64,000 nt of DNA from Marinobacter salicampi (GTDB lineage: Bacteria > Pseudomonadota > Gammaproteobacteria > Pseudomonadales > Oleiphilaceae): contig NZ_JAAMPF010000026.1 in the NCBI RefSeq assembly GCF_011074795.1, positions 240,788 through 304,787 on the forward strand. The letters are read 5' to 3'. Under the pieces are notes generated by a model. It did no database searches. It saw only the letters and a program-made list of their open reading frames with translations, and was not told where the DNA came from. This document shows positions 43,831 to 53,407 of this stretch, one piece after another. The position numbers and the translations under genes are program-made. Position 1 is the stretch's first letter, and the number at the start of each line of letters is the position of its first letter.

Positions 43831-44616
43831 ATGCCGAGCGACACGTCAACGGTGCTTCGTGCACGCTTTGAAAACGGCTCACCGCTGACGGTGGCTGATC
43901 AAAGGCATATTGATCGTCTACCGTTCAGTGGACGAAACCTGCGTCGCGGTGAGGTGATCAGCCGCCAAGGGGACCTGGCCAACCGCCTGCATGTGATTGA
44001 GCGAGGTTCCGCCGTTGCCTACCGCTATCTTGAGGACGGCAGCAGACAGGTGGTCGACCTCTACTTTCCGGGCGAAATTCTCGAACTGAACGAGTTTTCC
44101 GAGCGCTGGTACAGCTCGGGGCTGATGGCCCTGACAGATACCCGTCTTGTCAGCTATGACAAAGCCGATGTCTCACGATTGTTCTATCAGTCGCCGGAAC
44201 TGTCCCGGCGGTTCATAAATCTTCTATCCCACCAGCAGGCGGTCCTGACCGAGCGTCTTCTAACCCTTAGCAGGGCCCCCGCGCGCCGCCGTGTCGCCCA
44301 TTTCCTGCTGGAAATACGGTCAAGGGCGACTCCGGGAACCGTTAATTCAGCCTACCTCTTCGGCCGGGGCCCCAGGGAACTTCAGCCTGGCAGGCAGCGC
44401 CTGGAGCCCGTGGATACCGTTCGCATACCCCAGGCCGTCATCGCTGATGCGCTTGGCCTGAGCCTGGTGCATGTGAACAGAACGCTTCGTCAGTTACGGG
44501 AGAACGGTGTGGTCGGCTCAACCGGCCATGGCATCACGCTCATCGATATTCCCGGTCTCAAAGCGGAAGCGTGTCAGACAGAGAGTTCGGGAGCGGAAAC
44601 GCGCAGGTCCGCATAA
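43831..44616 (+). CDS. Crp/Fnr-family transcriptional regulator
   Basis: A 261-residue regulator. A cyclic-nucleotide-binding-like beta barrel (residues 25-130: LRRGEVISRQGDLANRLHVI, VVDLYFPGEILELNEF) is followed by a dimer helix and a winged HTH with recognition segment LGLSLVHVNRTLRQLRENGV. It lacks the N-terminal cysteines of FNR, so it does not carry an iron-sulfur cluster there, and its recognition helix (VHVNRTL) differs from the E-xx-SR pattern that reads TTGAT boxes; it is therefore unlikely to act at the nirK box. It is 61 bases after the sigma-54 activator on the same strand. Confidence 0.88.
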   Translation: MPSDTSTVLRARFENGSPLTVADQRHIDRLPFSGRNLRRGEVISRQGDLANRLHVIERGSAVAYRYLEDGSRQVVDLYFPGEILELNEFSERWYSSGLMALTDTRLVSYDKADVSRLFYQSPELSRRFINLLSHQQAVLTERLLTLSRAPARRRVAHFLLEIRSRATPGTVNSAYLFGRGPRELQPGRQRLEPVDTVRIPQAVIADALGLSLVHVNRTLRQLRENGVVGSTGHGITLIDIPGLKAEACQTESSGAETRRSA

Positions 44617-44845
44617 GGAATATGTATTATGCATCTACACGAAATTATTTCGCGAGAGTTGAAAATATTGCGAACTTCCTGCCAGCCAAACGTTCCTTTT
44701 AACCCGTATACTCAGTTAAGTAGCTGTTTTTAGTTGGCTTTAAAGACGTCCTGATAGTTGGCCCATGCTTTGCTTAACACAGTATGTGGCAGATTGGTAC
44801 AGCCAGTCCGCTGCAAGTAGGACCAACAAATGATGGAGGTCAATT

Positions 44846-45163
44846 ATGGCTAATAAAGGAACTGACAACCGCGGTTTTGCTTCAATGGATGAAGACAAGC
44901 AGCAGGAAATCGCCAGAAAAGGCGGTAAGGCTGCCCACGAGCAAGGCCAGGCCCATGAATTTGATTCCGAAGAAGCTCGTAAGGCAGGCCAGAAGGGTGG
45001 CAAGGCAGCCCATGAAAGCGGTAATGCCCACGAGTTTACCTCTGAAGAGGCACGCAAGGCCGGCCAGAAAGGGGGCAAAGTAGCCCACGAGACTGGCAGC
45101 GCCCACGAGTTTGACTCAGAAGAAGCTCGTAAGGCAGGTAAGAAGGGCGGCCGCAACAGCTAA
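44846..45163 (+). CDS. KGG-repeat stress-induced protein
   Basis: A 105-residue, highly charged, glycine-rich protein with no hydrophobic core. It contains three tandem copies of about 26 residues with the pattern KGGKAAHExGxAHEF and SEEARKAG, and ends in KAGKKGGRNS. This is the KGG (Con-10/GsiB-like) motif found in stress-induced hydrophilin-type proteins. It probably protects during desiccation, osmotic or stationary-phase stress. GGAGG lies about ten bases before the ATG, and a terminator follows. Confidence 0.9.
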   Translation: MANKGTDNRGFASMDEDKQQEIARKGGKAAHEQGQAHEFDSEEARKAGQKGGKAAHESGNAHEFTSEEARKAGQKGGKVAHETGSAHEFDSEEARKAGKKGGRNS

Positions 45164-45197
45164 GTGGCCACCTATGCTTACTGAAAAGCAGTGGAGA

Positions 45198-45234
45198 CAG
45201 CACCCGGGCATATCACCCGGGTGCTGTTCGTTTT
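45198..45234 (+). terminator. Terminator after the KGG gene
   Basis: A perfect 11-base stem (CAGCACCCGGG/CCCGGGTGCTG) with a 7-base loop, followed by TTCGTTTT. Confidence 0.85.
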
Positions 45235-45331
45235 GGCGCGGGTTCAGGCTTACCGTCTTCTACTGACACCCTGAACTTCGGTCGCCACTATTCTGACTCC
45301 CGCGATTCTAACTCCCGCGAACCAGCCTGGC

Positions 45332-46915
45332 TCAGACTGTCGGGCTTTCAGAGGCAGCTGACTCTTCTCGGGATATCGTCGCGGTCATGGATTCTGATTT
45401 CGCTACCGGCTTTGGTTCCCGAAATTCGTAATCGGTGGGATCCACCGAACGCGTTGCTAACCGGTAGGTAAAGGTGAAGCCCGGCCAGTTTACCGTGTTC
45501 CTGCCATGCTCATTTTTATACCAGGACGTGCAGCCAGACTGCCAGACACTGCCTTCAAGCCTCGCCTGAATACCATTGACGTAGGTACTTTGACGGTCAG
45601 CCTTTACGTTCATTGCCACTTTTAACTGTTTGTCCTGCAACAGGCGGATGGCTGACATGACATAGGCAACCTGGGATTCGAGCATGAACAGTATGGAATT
45701 GTGGGCCAGGTTGGTATTGGGGCCATAGAGCATGAAGAGGTTGGGAAAACCGGCCACGGTGATGCCCTTGTAAGCCTCGGCACCGGTACGCCATGCATCG
45801 TTAAGGTCAAGGCCGTCAATGCCTCTGATGGAAATCGGTGACAGGAAGTCCGTGGCCTTGAATCCGGTTCCGAAAATGATCGCATCTACCTCATGGAGCC
45901 GGTCATCCTGAGTTATTACGCCTTTTGCGCTGATCTTTTTTATACCGACTGTCTCGATGTCCAGATGGTCCTGGTCCATGGCTTTACACCAATCGTTGGA
46001 AATCAGGATCCGCTTGCAGCCAATTTTATAGTCCGGAACGAGTTTTTCCTTTTTGCCAGGGTCCCGGACCTGTTTGCGGATTTCCCGCTTTGCCAGCCAT
46101 GAAAACAGCTCCAGCAGGGCATTGAAGCGGGTAAAGGCCAGCGCGCGGCTTTCATTTTTCCAGTAAATAAGTGCGCGGTAAGCCCGGTCATGAAATGGGA
46201 TATGTTTGAAAAGCCAGTGTTCCCAGCCGAAGAACTTGCGGTCAGGTTTTGGGATCACCCAGGCAGCGGACCGTTGAAACAGGGTCAGGTGCTTCACCTT
46301 GCCAACGATTTCGGGCACAAACTGAATGGCGCTTGCCCCTGTACCTATAACCGCGACTCTCTTGCCGGTCAGATCATAGTCATGGTCCCAGCGTGCCGAG
46401 TGGAACAGTTTGCCTTTAAACTCGTCTTTGCCGGCAATGTTCGGGTAGGCTGGCTGGTTGAGCTGGCCCGTGGCCGTTACCAGGACAGTGGCATTGAATG
46501 AGCTGCCGTCAGCGGTTGTAAGCTGCCACTCGTTCAGGCTCTCGTCAAAGACCGCTTCGGTCACTTCCTTGTTGAACTGAATGTGGGGCCCAAGCTCATA
46601 CTTCTCAACGCAACTCTCCATGTACGCCCGGATCTCCGCCTGCCTGCCAAATTTGCGGGTCCAGTCGTGTTTGGGCTCAAAAGAGTAAGAGTAAAGGTGT
46701 GATTGAACATCGCAGGCAGCCCCGGGGTAGGTGTTGTCCCGCCAGGTTCCGCCGACGCCTCTACTGGCCTTCTCCAGTATGGTAAAGCCATCAATGCCGG
46801 CCTTTTTCAGTGCAATCGCCATACAGAGTCCGCCAAAACCGGTACCCAGGATGATTATTGATGGGGTGGTAGCGGCGATGGAGGAGGGGGTGGAGGCTTG
46901 GGATTTACGACGCAT
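45332..46915 (-). CDS. Baeyer-Villiger-type flavin monooxygenase
   Basis: A 527-residue class B flavoprotein monooxygenase. FAD loop IIILGTGFGGLCMAIAL is at residues 20-36, the second Rossmann motif is VAVIGTGASAIQFVPE near 187, and FKGKLFHSARWD near 165 fits the BVMO fingerprint FxGxxxHxxxW. It should use NADPH and O2 to oxidise a ketone or related carbonyl; the substrate cannot be read. The C-terminal AITIS-like tail is polar. It stands alone, with no hydrolase or alcohol dehydrogenase partner directly adjacent. Confidence 0.9.
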   Translation of the reverse strand: MRRKSQASTPSSIAATTPSIIILGTGFGGLCMAIALKKAGIDGFTILEKASRGVGGTWRDNTYPGAACDVQSHLYSYSFEPKHDWTRKFGRQAEIRAYMESCVEKYELGPHIQFNKEVTEAVFDESLNEWQLTTADGSSFNATVLVTATGQLNQPAYPNIAGKDEFKGKLFHSARWDHDYDLTGKRVAVIGTGASAIQFVPEIVGKVKHLTLFQRSAAWVIPKPDRKFFGWEHWLFKHIPFHDRAYRALIYWKNESRALAFTRFNALLELFSWLAKREIRKQVRDPGKKEKLVPDYKIGCKRILISNDWCKAMDQDHLDIETVGIKKISAKGVITQDDRLHEVDAIIFGTGFKATDFLSPISIRGIDGLDLNDAWRTGAEAYKGITVAGFPNLFMLYGPNTNLAHNSILFMLESQVAYVMSAIRLLQDKQLKVAMNVKADRQSTYVNGIQARLEGSVWQSGCTSWYKNEHGRNTVNWPGFTFTYRLATRSVDPTDYEFREPKPVAKSESMTATISREESAASESPTV

Positions 46916-47025
46916 AAAGATCGACTCATTGGACTGGCTTATTAGAATAGTGCGTAACTCAGCCTTCAGTGTAAACGGTCCTTATGAGGCCGGCATACCG
47001 AATCGGGCCAGTTGCCTCCTGCTCA

Positions 47026-47523
47026 TCAGTCGCAGCCGGGCTGGCCTTTGAGCAAAAACCGGTCGCCCTCCCTGACGCCCGCCCTGGAAAAGAAGCCCTG
47101 GTTCATCTCCAGCGCCCTGGTAAACGCCACATCGGCAGGGTAGGAGGGACAGCGCCCGGCGGTGTCAGGGCAGGGTGCCATAGCGCGGATTGTACCAATG
47201 GTGTCATCCGGTCTGATGAAAGCGATGTCCAGGGGAAGCGGGGTGTTATACATCCAGAAGCTGTGACTTGGCGGGCGCAAATCCTCGTAGATGAAGAGCA
47301 TACCCCTGTGCTCGTCAAGCTCGGTCCTCTCCATCAGACCTCGCTCCCGTTCATCCCGGGTCCGGGCGAGCTCCACTTCTATGTGGACGGTATCCGGACC
47401 CGTCACCAGGCAAGCCTGGGCGAGCTCAAGCTCTTCCTGGGCGGCTTCCATGGGTGCGCAGCCGGCAAACAAAAGCACCACGGCGGCTATTGGTAAAGGC
47501 CCGATCAACAGGTTCATCTCCAT
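47026..47523 (-). CDS. DUF192 lipoprotein
   Basis: A 165-residue protein with a lipoprotein signal (PIAAVVLLFAGC, lipobox LFAGC with Cys22) and a DUF192 domain: VELARTRDERERGLMERTEL, GMLFIYEDLRPPSHSFWMYN, TPLPLDIAFI and ALEMNQGFFSRAGVREGD. DUF192 is a small beta barrel of unknown role, usually exported. It lies 10 bases downstream of the ABC-2 permease on the same strand, so it may be the last gene of that operon. Confidence 0.88.
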   Translation of the reverse strand: MEMNLLIGPLPIAAVVLLFAGCAPMEAAQEELELAQACLVTGPDTVHIEVELARTRDERERGLMERTELDEHRGMLFIYEDLRPPSHSFWMYNTPLPLDIAFIRPDDTIGTIRAMAPCPDTAGRCPSYPADVAFTRALEMNQGFFSRAGVREGDRFLLKGQPGCD

Positions 47524-47533
47524 CCTCTGGTTA

Positions 47534-48295
47534 TCAGGACCTCAGGCGATAGCCGGTCTTGAAGATCCACCAGACCGACGCCATGCAGGCAATAAGGAAA
47601 AACAGGGTCATGCCCACGCTGATGCCTACGTGTACGTCAGATACCCCATAGAATGCCCACCGAAAGCCACTGATAAGGTACACCACCGGATTGAGCAAAG
47701 TGATGGTTTGCCAGATTTCCGGCAGCATATCAATGGAGTAGAAAGTGCCCCCGAGGAACACCAGCGGGGTTACGATCATCAGGGGAACGATCTGGAGCTT
47801 TTCGAAACCATCGGCCCAGATGCCGATGATGAAGCCAAACAGGCTGAATGTAATGGCGGTCAGTACCAGGAAGGCAAACATCCAGAAGGGGTGGACCACT
47901 TCATAAGGCACGAAGAGCCGGGCTGTAATGAGGATGATGACCCCCAGAAGCACCGACTTGGTGGCTGCCGCTCCCACATAACCGATGACGACTTCAACGT
48001 AGGAGACCGGGGCCGACAGGACCTCGTAAATCGTGCCGGAGAATTTGGGCATGTAGATGCCGAAAGAGGCGTTTGAAATGCTCTGCATCAACAGGGACAG
48101 CATGACCAGGCCCGGAATGATGAAAGCGCCATAGCTGATACCGTCGATATCGCCCATGCGGGACCCGATGGCTGAACCGAACACCACGAAATACAGAGAG
48201 GTCGAGATCACCGGGGCCGCGATGCTCTGCATCAGGGTTCGCCACATGCGCGCCATTTCAAACTTATAGATGGCCCGAATCGCGTAGATATTCAT
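47534..48295 (-). CDS. ABC-2 type transporter permease
   Basis: A 253-residue membrane protein with six predicted helices. The ABC-2 membrane family pattern includes [20 protein letters not shown], the conserved [19 protein letters not shown] region, [18 protein letters not shown] and [14 protein letters not shown]. It pairs with the ATPase encoded just upstream, with a 4-base overlap. It is an exporter of the YadG/YadH (drug or lipid export) kind; the substrate is unknown. Confidence 0.92.
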   Translation of the reverse strand: MNIYAIRAIYKFEMARMWRTLMQSIAAPVISTSLYFVVFGSAIGSRMGDIDGISYGAFIIPGLVMLSLLMQSISNASFGIYMPKFSGTIYEVLSAPVSYVEVVIGYVGAAATKSVLLGVIILITARLFVPYEVVHPFWMFAFLVLTAITFSLFGFIIGIWADGFEKLQIVPLMIVTPLVFLGGTFYSIDMLPEIWQTITLLNPVVYLISGFRWAFYGVSDVHVGISVGMTLFFLIACMASVWWIFKTGYRLRS

Positions 48296-49221
48296 GGTTT
48301 GTTCTCGTGGACAAGACCCACAAAAATGTCCTCCAGGGAACTTTCCCGGGTCTGCAGGTCCTTGAAGTCAATTCCCTCGTCAGCCATCTTGCGCAGAAGG
48401 CGGGCAACCCCGGCCTGCTCATTCTGGGCATCAAAGGTATAGATGAGCTCGTAGCCGTCTTCGGACAGGACAACGGGCTCCGCCGCCAGGGCGTGGGGCA
48501 CCTTTTCAAGGGGCACCTGCAGGTGCAGGCGGAGCTCTTTTTTGCCCAGTTTGGCCATCAGGCGGGTCTTCTCTTCTACCAGAATGATCTCACCGTCGCG
48601 GATAACGCCAATCCGGTCAGCCATCTCTTCTGCCTCTTCGATATAATGGGTGGTCAGGATAATGGTGACGCCGTTCTCCCGTAACTTTCGCACCATCTCC
48701 CACATGTCACGACGAAGCTCCACATCAACACCCGCGGTGGGCTCGTCCAGAAAGAGAATGCGGGGCTCGTGGCTCAGGGCCTTGGCTATCATTACGCGCC
48801 GCTTCATACCACCGGACAGCGCAAGAATGCGGGATTTGCGCTTGTCCCAGAGGGAGAGATCTTTCAATACCTTTTCAATATGACGTGGTGCTGGCGGCTT
48901 GCCGAACAGCCCCCGACTGAAAGACACAGTATCCCAGACAGTTTCAAAAGCATCCGTGTTGAGTTCCTGGGGAACCAGCCCGATGGTTTCCCGTGCCGCA
49001 CGGTAGTCATCAATAATGTCGTGGCCGGCGGCCAGTACCCGGCCTTCGCTGAGATTCACAATGCCGCAGATAATGCTGATCAGGGTGGTTTTGCCGGCAC
49101 CGTTGGGACCGAGCAGGGCAAAGATTTCCCCGCGCTGGATATCCAGGTTGATATTATTCAGGGCGCGGAATCCCCCGGAATAGATCTTGCTCACCTGCTG
49201 TATGGATATATCCGGTTGCAC
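48292..49221 (-). CDS. ABC-2 type transporter ATP-binding protein
   Basis: A 309-residue ATPase: Walker [19 protein letters not shown]-loop LVPQELN, signature [15 protein letters not shown], Walker [14 protein letters not shown] and switch histidine TTHYIEEAE. The C-terminal accessory domain (about 235-309) is typical of YadG-like exporters. It forms the exporter with the overlapping permease gene. It is first in a three-gene minus-strand unit ending with the DUF192 lipoprotein. Confidence 0.93.
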   Translation of the reverse strand: MQPDISIQQVSKIYSGGFRALNNINLDIQRGEIFALLGPNGAGKTTLISIICGIVNLSEGRVLAAGHDIIDDYRAARETIGLVPQELNTDAFETVWDTVSFSRGLFGKPPAPRHIEKVLKDLSLWDKRKSRILALSGGMKRRVMIAKALSHEPRILFLDEPTAGVDVELRRDMWEMVRKLRENGVTIILTTHYIEEAEEMADRIGVIRDGEIILVEEKTRLMAKLGKKELRLHLQVPLEKVPHALAAEPVVLSEDGYELIYTFDAQNEQAGVARLLRKMADEGIDFKDLQTRESSLEDIFVGLVHENKP

Positions 49222-49482
49222 GCTGTTATCCCATCGGTGAAAAGTTATTGCCTTGATAAGAAAGCCTATTTTGGCAGATCGCTATTCTTGCATTCCCCGG
49301 CCGGTAGCGGAACCCCGGATTATACGCAGGCAGGCGGCGTTTGGCCCCACAGGTAGCGACCATTTGGCAGGGGCTGTATTTCGATAAGGCCCTGTTTCAA
49401 TAAGACCCTGTTTTGGTAAGTCTAGGTTTCGGACATGGGGCGCGGCATAATGCGGGGCCAACCCTTGTTCCAAAGGCCGTCT

Positions 49483-49986
49483 ATGAATCTCAGGGCCATT
49501 GCCGTCATTCTGCTCGTAACCGGGTTGCTGGCCATTGCTGTGCTTGGGCCACGCTGGTTGTTTTCGAAAAACTCATCAACGGATGATGCCCCCCTTCACG
49601 CCAGCGAAAGCTGTGACCTGCTTGCCGGGACCTGCTCGTGGAAACATAATGGCGGGCTCTGGCAGGCAAGCATGACCCTTGCCCGGGAAGACACCACTGA
49701 GCTGTTCAGACTCGAGGTGAAAGGGCCGGACACCGGCGAGCGTCTAACGGGCATACTGCGGGGTCAGACCATGTATTTGGGCGAGTATCCTGTTCCACTG
49801 GCCCGTAACGAAGCCGGGGATGGCTGGAACGCTGAGTTCGTGCCGCCGGTATGCACGCTCGAACCCAATATGACCTGGCGTATCGACATCAATAAAGGAC
49901 AAACGCTCATGCCTGCTGAGAACCAGTCCATAACCCTGGTATTCAGTTACCGGAGCGCGGCTTTAAAGACCACCAAACAGGGGTGA
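49483..49986 (+). CDS. Membrane-anchored periplasmic protein, unrecognised
   Basis: A 167-residue protein with one N-terminal hydrophobic segment (AIAVILLVTGLLAIAVLGPRW) and a soluble, beta-rich domain with cysteines in SCDLLAGTCSWKHNGGLW and PPVCTLEPNMTWRIDI. The paired cysteines suggest a periplasmic location with disulfides. The family is not recognised. ATG 49483 begins at the anchor; the frame is open to 49435. It is divergent from the ABC exporter. Confidence 0.6.
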   Translation: MNLRAIAVILLVTGLLAIAVLGPRWLFSKNSSTDDAPLHASESCDLLAGTCSWKHNGGLWQASMTLAREDTTELFRLEVKGPDTGERLTGILRGQTMYLGEYPVPLARNEAGDGWNAEFVPPVCTLEPNMTWRIDINKGQTLMPAENQSITLVFSYRSAALKTTKQG

Positions 49987-50044
49987 AAGTGACTGGCTTT
50001 GTGTAAAATTCTGCGGGAAACACAGGTTCAACAGGGACAACTTC

Positions 50045-50359
50045 ATGCAATACGCTGACAGTGTTCATCAGGTGCTCATTCGCAAGATCAACAAGGCTGA
50101 GCAGGACCTGACCCAACTCAAGCTGGACTACTGCCGCTTTATTTTCGGGCTTACCCACCGCTCCCAGGTTCGGGTGGGTGACATGACCTATCAGGTACGT
50201 TCGGTGAACGTGGACACCATGCTCCGCCAGGACGACGGCAGTTTTCAGCGGCCCGAGCTCATGGGTGTTCCCATAGAGGCGGCCGGTGATAAAGAAACCG
50301 AAGTGGTTGCATTGGGACGGGAATGGACCTTGCTGGAGCCGGCGAGACACCCTGCCTGA
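50045..50359 (+). CDS. Small hypothetical protein
   Basis: A 104-residue soluble protein. The N-terminal helix VLIRKINKAEQDLTQLKLDY is followed by beta-rich segments RSQVRVGDMTYQVRSVNV and EVVALGREWTLLEP. It resembles conserved hypotheticals of marine gammaproteobacteria, but no family is named. It ends exactly where the convergent gene ends, with no intervening base. Confidence 0.6.
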   Translation: MQYADSVHQVLIRKINKAEQDLTQLKLDYCRFIFGLTHRSQVRVGDMTYQVRSVNVDTMLRQDDGSFQRPELMGVPIEAAGDKETEVVALGREWTLLEPARHPA

Positions 50360-50959
50360 TCAGACCAGGGCGTAGCTGGTAATAGCGGTGTAAAGGCTGA
50401 GGGGGGTGGGGACGAAGCGTCTGCCGAGCCATGCCTGCGCGCCATCAAGGCCGCTGCGGAAACAGCCGAGTCTTACGCTGCATTGGGTCAGACTCATTAT
50501 GGCCTGCAAGGCTGCCATATCCGTCGAACCAAACTTGCGGGCTACCACCGAAGCAACCAGTTCCATCAGCTCTTCGCTATGCCGCTTCCCGGGCTCACAA
50601 AGAGTACAGGCTGCGCCGTAGAACCAGGCCACAGCGTATTGACGAACCTCACCCGGAGCCTGCTTCAGATCAAGACCCTGATCCTGGCAGTCGCGCATTT
50701 GCAGACTCAGCAGAATATGCAGGCAAGTAATCAGCTCCGAACGTGGGCTTGAGGGTCTGGCTGTCGGCTTTTCCTTGACTGCGGAGCTTCCGATTATCTG
50801 TTCGCGGTGATGCACTGAGGAGGCAGGCTGCTGCCCTGTGAGGGCGCCCGTGGGCGTAGCTTCCCAGGCCTGGTTCCGGAAAAGTGTTATAACCCGGAAA
50901 CCAAGCAGGCCCATCAATCCTGCCAGTCCCACCACCATCACCAAGACGATATTGTTCAT
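50360..50959 (-). CDS. Membrane-anchored hypothetical protein
   Basis: A 199-residue protein with one N-terminal transmembrane helix (NIVLVMVVGLAGLMGLLGFR), a variable Pro/Ser linker (about 30-75) and a helical C-terminal domain rich in cysteine (LITCLHILLSLQMRDC, AACTLCEPG, TQCSVRLGCF). No known motif is recognised. It is convergent and abutting with the preceding small gene. Confidence 0.6.
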   Translation of the reverse strand: MNNIVLVMVVGLAGLMGLLGFRVITLFRNQAWEATPTGALTGQQPASSVHHREQIIGSSAVKEKPTARPSSPRSELITCLHILLSLQMRDCQDQGLDLKQAPGEVRQYAVAWFYGAACTLCEPGKRHSEELMELVASVVARKFGSTDMAALQAIMSLTQCSVRLGCFRSGLDGAQAWLGRRFVPTPLSLYTAITSYALV

Positions 50960-51055
50960 TCAGTTGCTCATCCCTGTCGGCCGCAGCCTGTGTTTCAGTA
51001 TGCATGGATGTTTCAGCAAGTATACCAACTGTAACGGTGTGTAAACGTGATATGG

Positions 51056-52522
51056 CTAGCAGGTTGGCATGGTCTGAAGGGCCAGCTTACGCCGGATATA
51101 GCGCGACAGGGCATCAATGCCAATGTTGAGCAGGGCGGTGATCAGAATCAGCACCATAGCGCGGTCGAACCGGATTTCCTGTATGGCACTGTCGATATAG
51201 AAACCCAGGGTGGCGATACCCAGAATGCCCAGTATGGCTGTCTCCCTCATGATGATTTCCCAGCGATAAAACAGAAACGCCAGGAACGAACGGTAGACTC
51301 TGGGCACCAGTTCAAAGGCATAGCGGTTCACCCCATGTGAAGCATCGGCCCGCAGCTTGATGCCGCTGCTCTGGCGACCGATCAGGTGGCCGATGATGCC
51401 ACCATTGTGGAGGGCCAGGGCGACCACTGCAGGCAACATGGAGGGGCCCCAGAGTTGCAGCAGAATATAGGCAAGAATGTACTCGGGGGTCGACCGGGCA
51501 ATCACCAGAAAGAGATTGCCGGAAGCTCGCCGGACCGGGCCACCAAAATGCTGTGATATGAGCGGAAACGCCAACAGGGCGAGGAGGCCGGTAAACACCA
51601 GAGCTATCTGGGTCAGAATGACTGTGTTCCAGATCCCGGGCAGCGCCTCGTTGACCATGAGGTCACTGAACCAGGCGGCGAGTCCACTCAGGCCCTCGTC
51701 ATTGCGGATTGGACTGGGCACGATGTCCTCGGTGAAGAACCGGGTGACGTTACCCCATACGATCGGTAGTCCGTCGCCAAGGAAAAAGGGTGCGGCACCC
51801 ACATACAGCGGCAGTAGTTTCGGACGCAACCACCAGGGCATGGTGGCTATGAGTACGTAGAACAGGATCAGCAGGGCGCCGGCTTCCGAATAATGTGACT
51901 GGGAGAATGAGGATTCCAGATAAAAGCCGATGGTAGGTAGGCCCACGAACCCCAGGATTGCACTTGACCGCAAGCCACATTCAAGGCGATAGGCGGTGTA
52001 GGTGCGGATCTGATCCCAGCAATCGGGAATGCGCGCGTAAAGGAAGGCGGATATGACGCCGGTGCCCAGGGGCAGCAGCCGCCGGGGCTCCGGGTCAGCC
52101 TCATCCAGTATCTCGGAATAGACCTTGGCAAAAATACCTGCATAGGGGATGGCGATGGCAAGAACCCCTGTCAGCGGGTGGAAACCAAAAAACTGCAGGA
52201 AAATTAGAGCCCAGAAGAGTTCGTGTATCGCTCTGATGAACGCACAGAGTGTCCGGACCAGACGGAATCGGTAAACCAGAGCCAGAATAAAACCGCTCAG
52301 GCTGCCAAGGGCGACACCGGTGAAGGCGAAGGCTACGGTCCGGAGTATCGCCGTCCCCAAACTATCTGTACTGAAGAAGTCCGGTGTCGCCAAACCCATG
52401 AAAAACCGGCCAAGATCGCGCCAGGGATTTGCCGTCGTAATGGCAATATCGGCAACGGCCAGGCTCGCCAGGGCAATGGCGAAAAACAACAGGCTGACGC
52501 GAACGGTGGGAGTTAACGACAT
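51056..52522 (-). CDS. Double PhnE-type ABC transporter permease (selenium-associated by context)
   Basis: A 488-residue membrane protein made of two PhnE-like permease halves (about residues 1-255 and 260-488). Each half has several helices and a family loop (GFVGLPTIGFYLESSFSQSH in the first, AILGILGIATLGFYIDSAIQ in the second). PhnE/PtxC permeases import phosphonate or phosphite, and fused forms next to SelD are annotated as putative selenate/selenite transporters (TIGR04553 context, recalled). It follows the PhnC-like ATPase by 7 bases. Confidence 0.85.
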   Translation of the reverse strand: MSLTPTVRVSLLFFAIALASLAVADIAITTANPWRDLGRFFMGLATPDFFSTDSLGTAILRTVAFAFTGVALGSLSGFILALVYRFRLVRTLCAFIRAIHELFWALIFLQFFGFHPLTGVLAIAIPYAGIFAKVYSEILDEADPEPRRLLPLGTGVISAFLYARIPDCWDQIRTYTAYRLECGLRSSAILGFVGLPTIGFYLESSFSQSHYSEAGALLILFYVLIATMPWWLRPKLLPLYVGAAPFFLGDGLPIVWGNVTRFFTEDIVPSPIRNDEGLSGLAAWFSDLMVNEALPGIWNTVILTQIALVFTGLLALLAFPLISQHFGGPVRRASGNLFLVIARSTPEYILAYILLQLWGPSMLPAVVALALHNGGIIGHLIGRQSSGIKLRADASHGVNRYAFELVPRVYRSFLAFLFYRWEIIMRETAILGILGIATLGFYIDSAIQEIRFDRAMVLILITALLNIGIDALSRYIRRKLALQTMPTC

Positions 52523-52529
52523 GGGGAGC

Positions 52530-53180
52530 TCAGTAGAGTTGCAGGATGTCGGTTTCGGTCAGCCGTTCGCGGGCCTCATCAAGGGCAATCTGGCCTTCCG
52601 CAATTCCGACAATACGATTGCAGTATTTCAGCGCCAGTTGCACATCATGCAGGGCAATAACCGAGGTTTCGAAAGAGTCAGTCAGCAGTCCCATCACCGT
52701 GTGTGCCAGCGGGCCGTCAAGGGCAGATACAGGCTCATCCGCGAGTAATACCGGAGCGTGGCTGTAGAGGGCACGGGCCACTGCAACGCGTTGGCGCTGG
52801 CCTCCTGAAAGACTGGCAACGGCGGTCCACTGCTTTTCAGTCATACCGAGTTTTTCCAGCCAGGGGCCGATATCATTCCTCTCACGCTGGAAGGGTTTGA
52901 CCAGAGTGGCAAGGTTATACCAGGTAGGATGCTCGTTAAGACGCCCCATGAAGATGTTATGGAACACCGATAGCGACTGCACCAGACCGAGGTCCTGAGG
53001 GACAAGGGCGACACGACCCTGAGCATGTTGATACAAGAGCCTGATCAGAGTCGACTTGCCAGCACCACTACCACCCACCAGGGCGATCTTTTCTCCCTTA
53101 CCTACAGACAGGGACAGAGGACCGAGTACCCGCTTGCCCTTGAACGCCGCACTTGTGTCTTTTAACTGCAGAGCTGACAT
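52530..53180 (-). CDS. PhnC-type ABC transporter ATP-binding protein
   Basis: A 216-residue ATPase with Walker A ALVGGSGAGKSTLIRLL, Q-loop LVPQDLGLV, signature SLSGGQRQRVAVARAL, Walker B VLLADEPVSALDG and switch histidine VIALHDVQLAL. It energises the fused permease downstream. ATG 53180 overlaps the stop of the preceding remnant gene (TGATG), which indicates an original binding protein-ATPase-permease operon. A TTG one codon upstream is the alternative start. Confidence 0.9.
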   Translation of the reverse strand: MSALQLKDTSAAFKGKRVLGPLSLSVGKGEKIALVGGSGAGKSTLIRLLYQHAQGRVALVPQDLGLVQSLSVFHNIFMGRLNEHPTWYNLATLVKPFQRERNDIGPWLEKLGMTEKQWTAVASLSGGQRQRVAVARALYSHAPVLLADEPVSALDGPLAHTVMGLLTDSFETSVIALHDVQLALKYCNRIVGIAEGQIALDEARERLTETDILQLY

Positions 53181-53407
53181 CAATCCGGAATCCCTGGCAG
53201 CACCGCTAGCTTTCGAATAGGCTCGTATTCGTCATGGGAGGTCGGGATAGACGATGACCGGGAGGGAACAGCAACTGCAAGGCGAACTACCCGCCCGTTT
53301 TTTTCGCCGGGGATGGATGCAAAGGCAAGGGTGTCGGCCGGGGCCGAGCCGCCAGTAGCCGCGATATGGCTTAAGCCACCAACCTGTTTGCTGGTCATGT
53401 TTTTCAT
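53180..53407 (-). pseudogene. Internally deleted remnant of a PhnD-like substrate-binding protein
   Basis: An open frame of only 75 codons stands where the binding-protein gene belongs. Its N-terminal part reads DTLAFASIPGEKNGR, like the first mature strand of PhnD/TIGR04553 binding proteins. Its last residues, DEYEPIRKLAVLPGIPD, resemble their C-terminal ending. About 200 residues between are missing, so the gene appears to have lost its centre by deletion. The intact TGATG coupling to the ATPase supports this. Alternatively it is a spurious frame. The comparison is from memory. Confidence 0.5.

Noticed and set aside
43831..44616. DNR/FNR regulator acting at the nirK box
   Set aside because: It lacks the FNR cysteines and the recognition helix differs from the class that reads TTGAT-N4-ATCAA.
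44660..44720. ECF or sigma-E-like promoter (GAACTT) before the KGG gene
   Set aside because: The -35-like GAACTT has no acceptable -10 at 16-17 bases.
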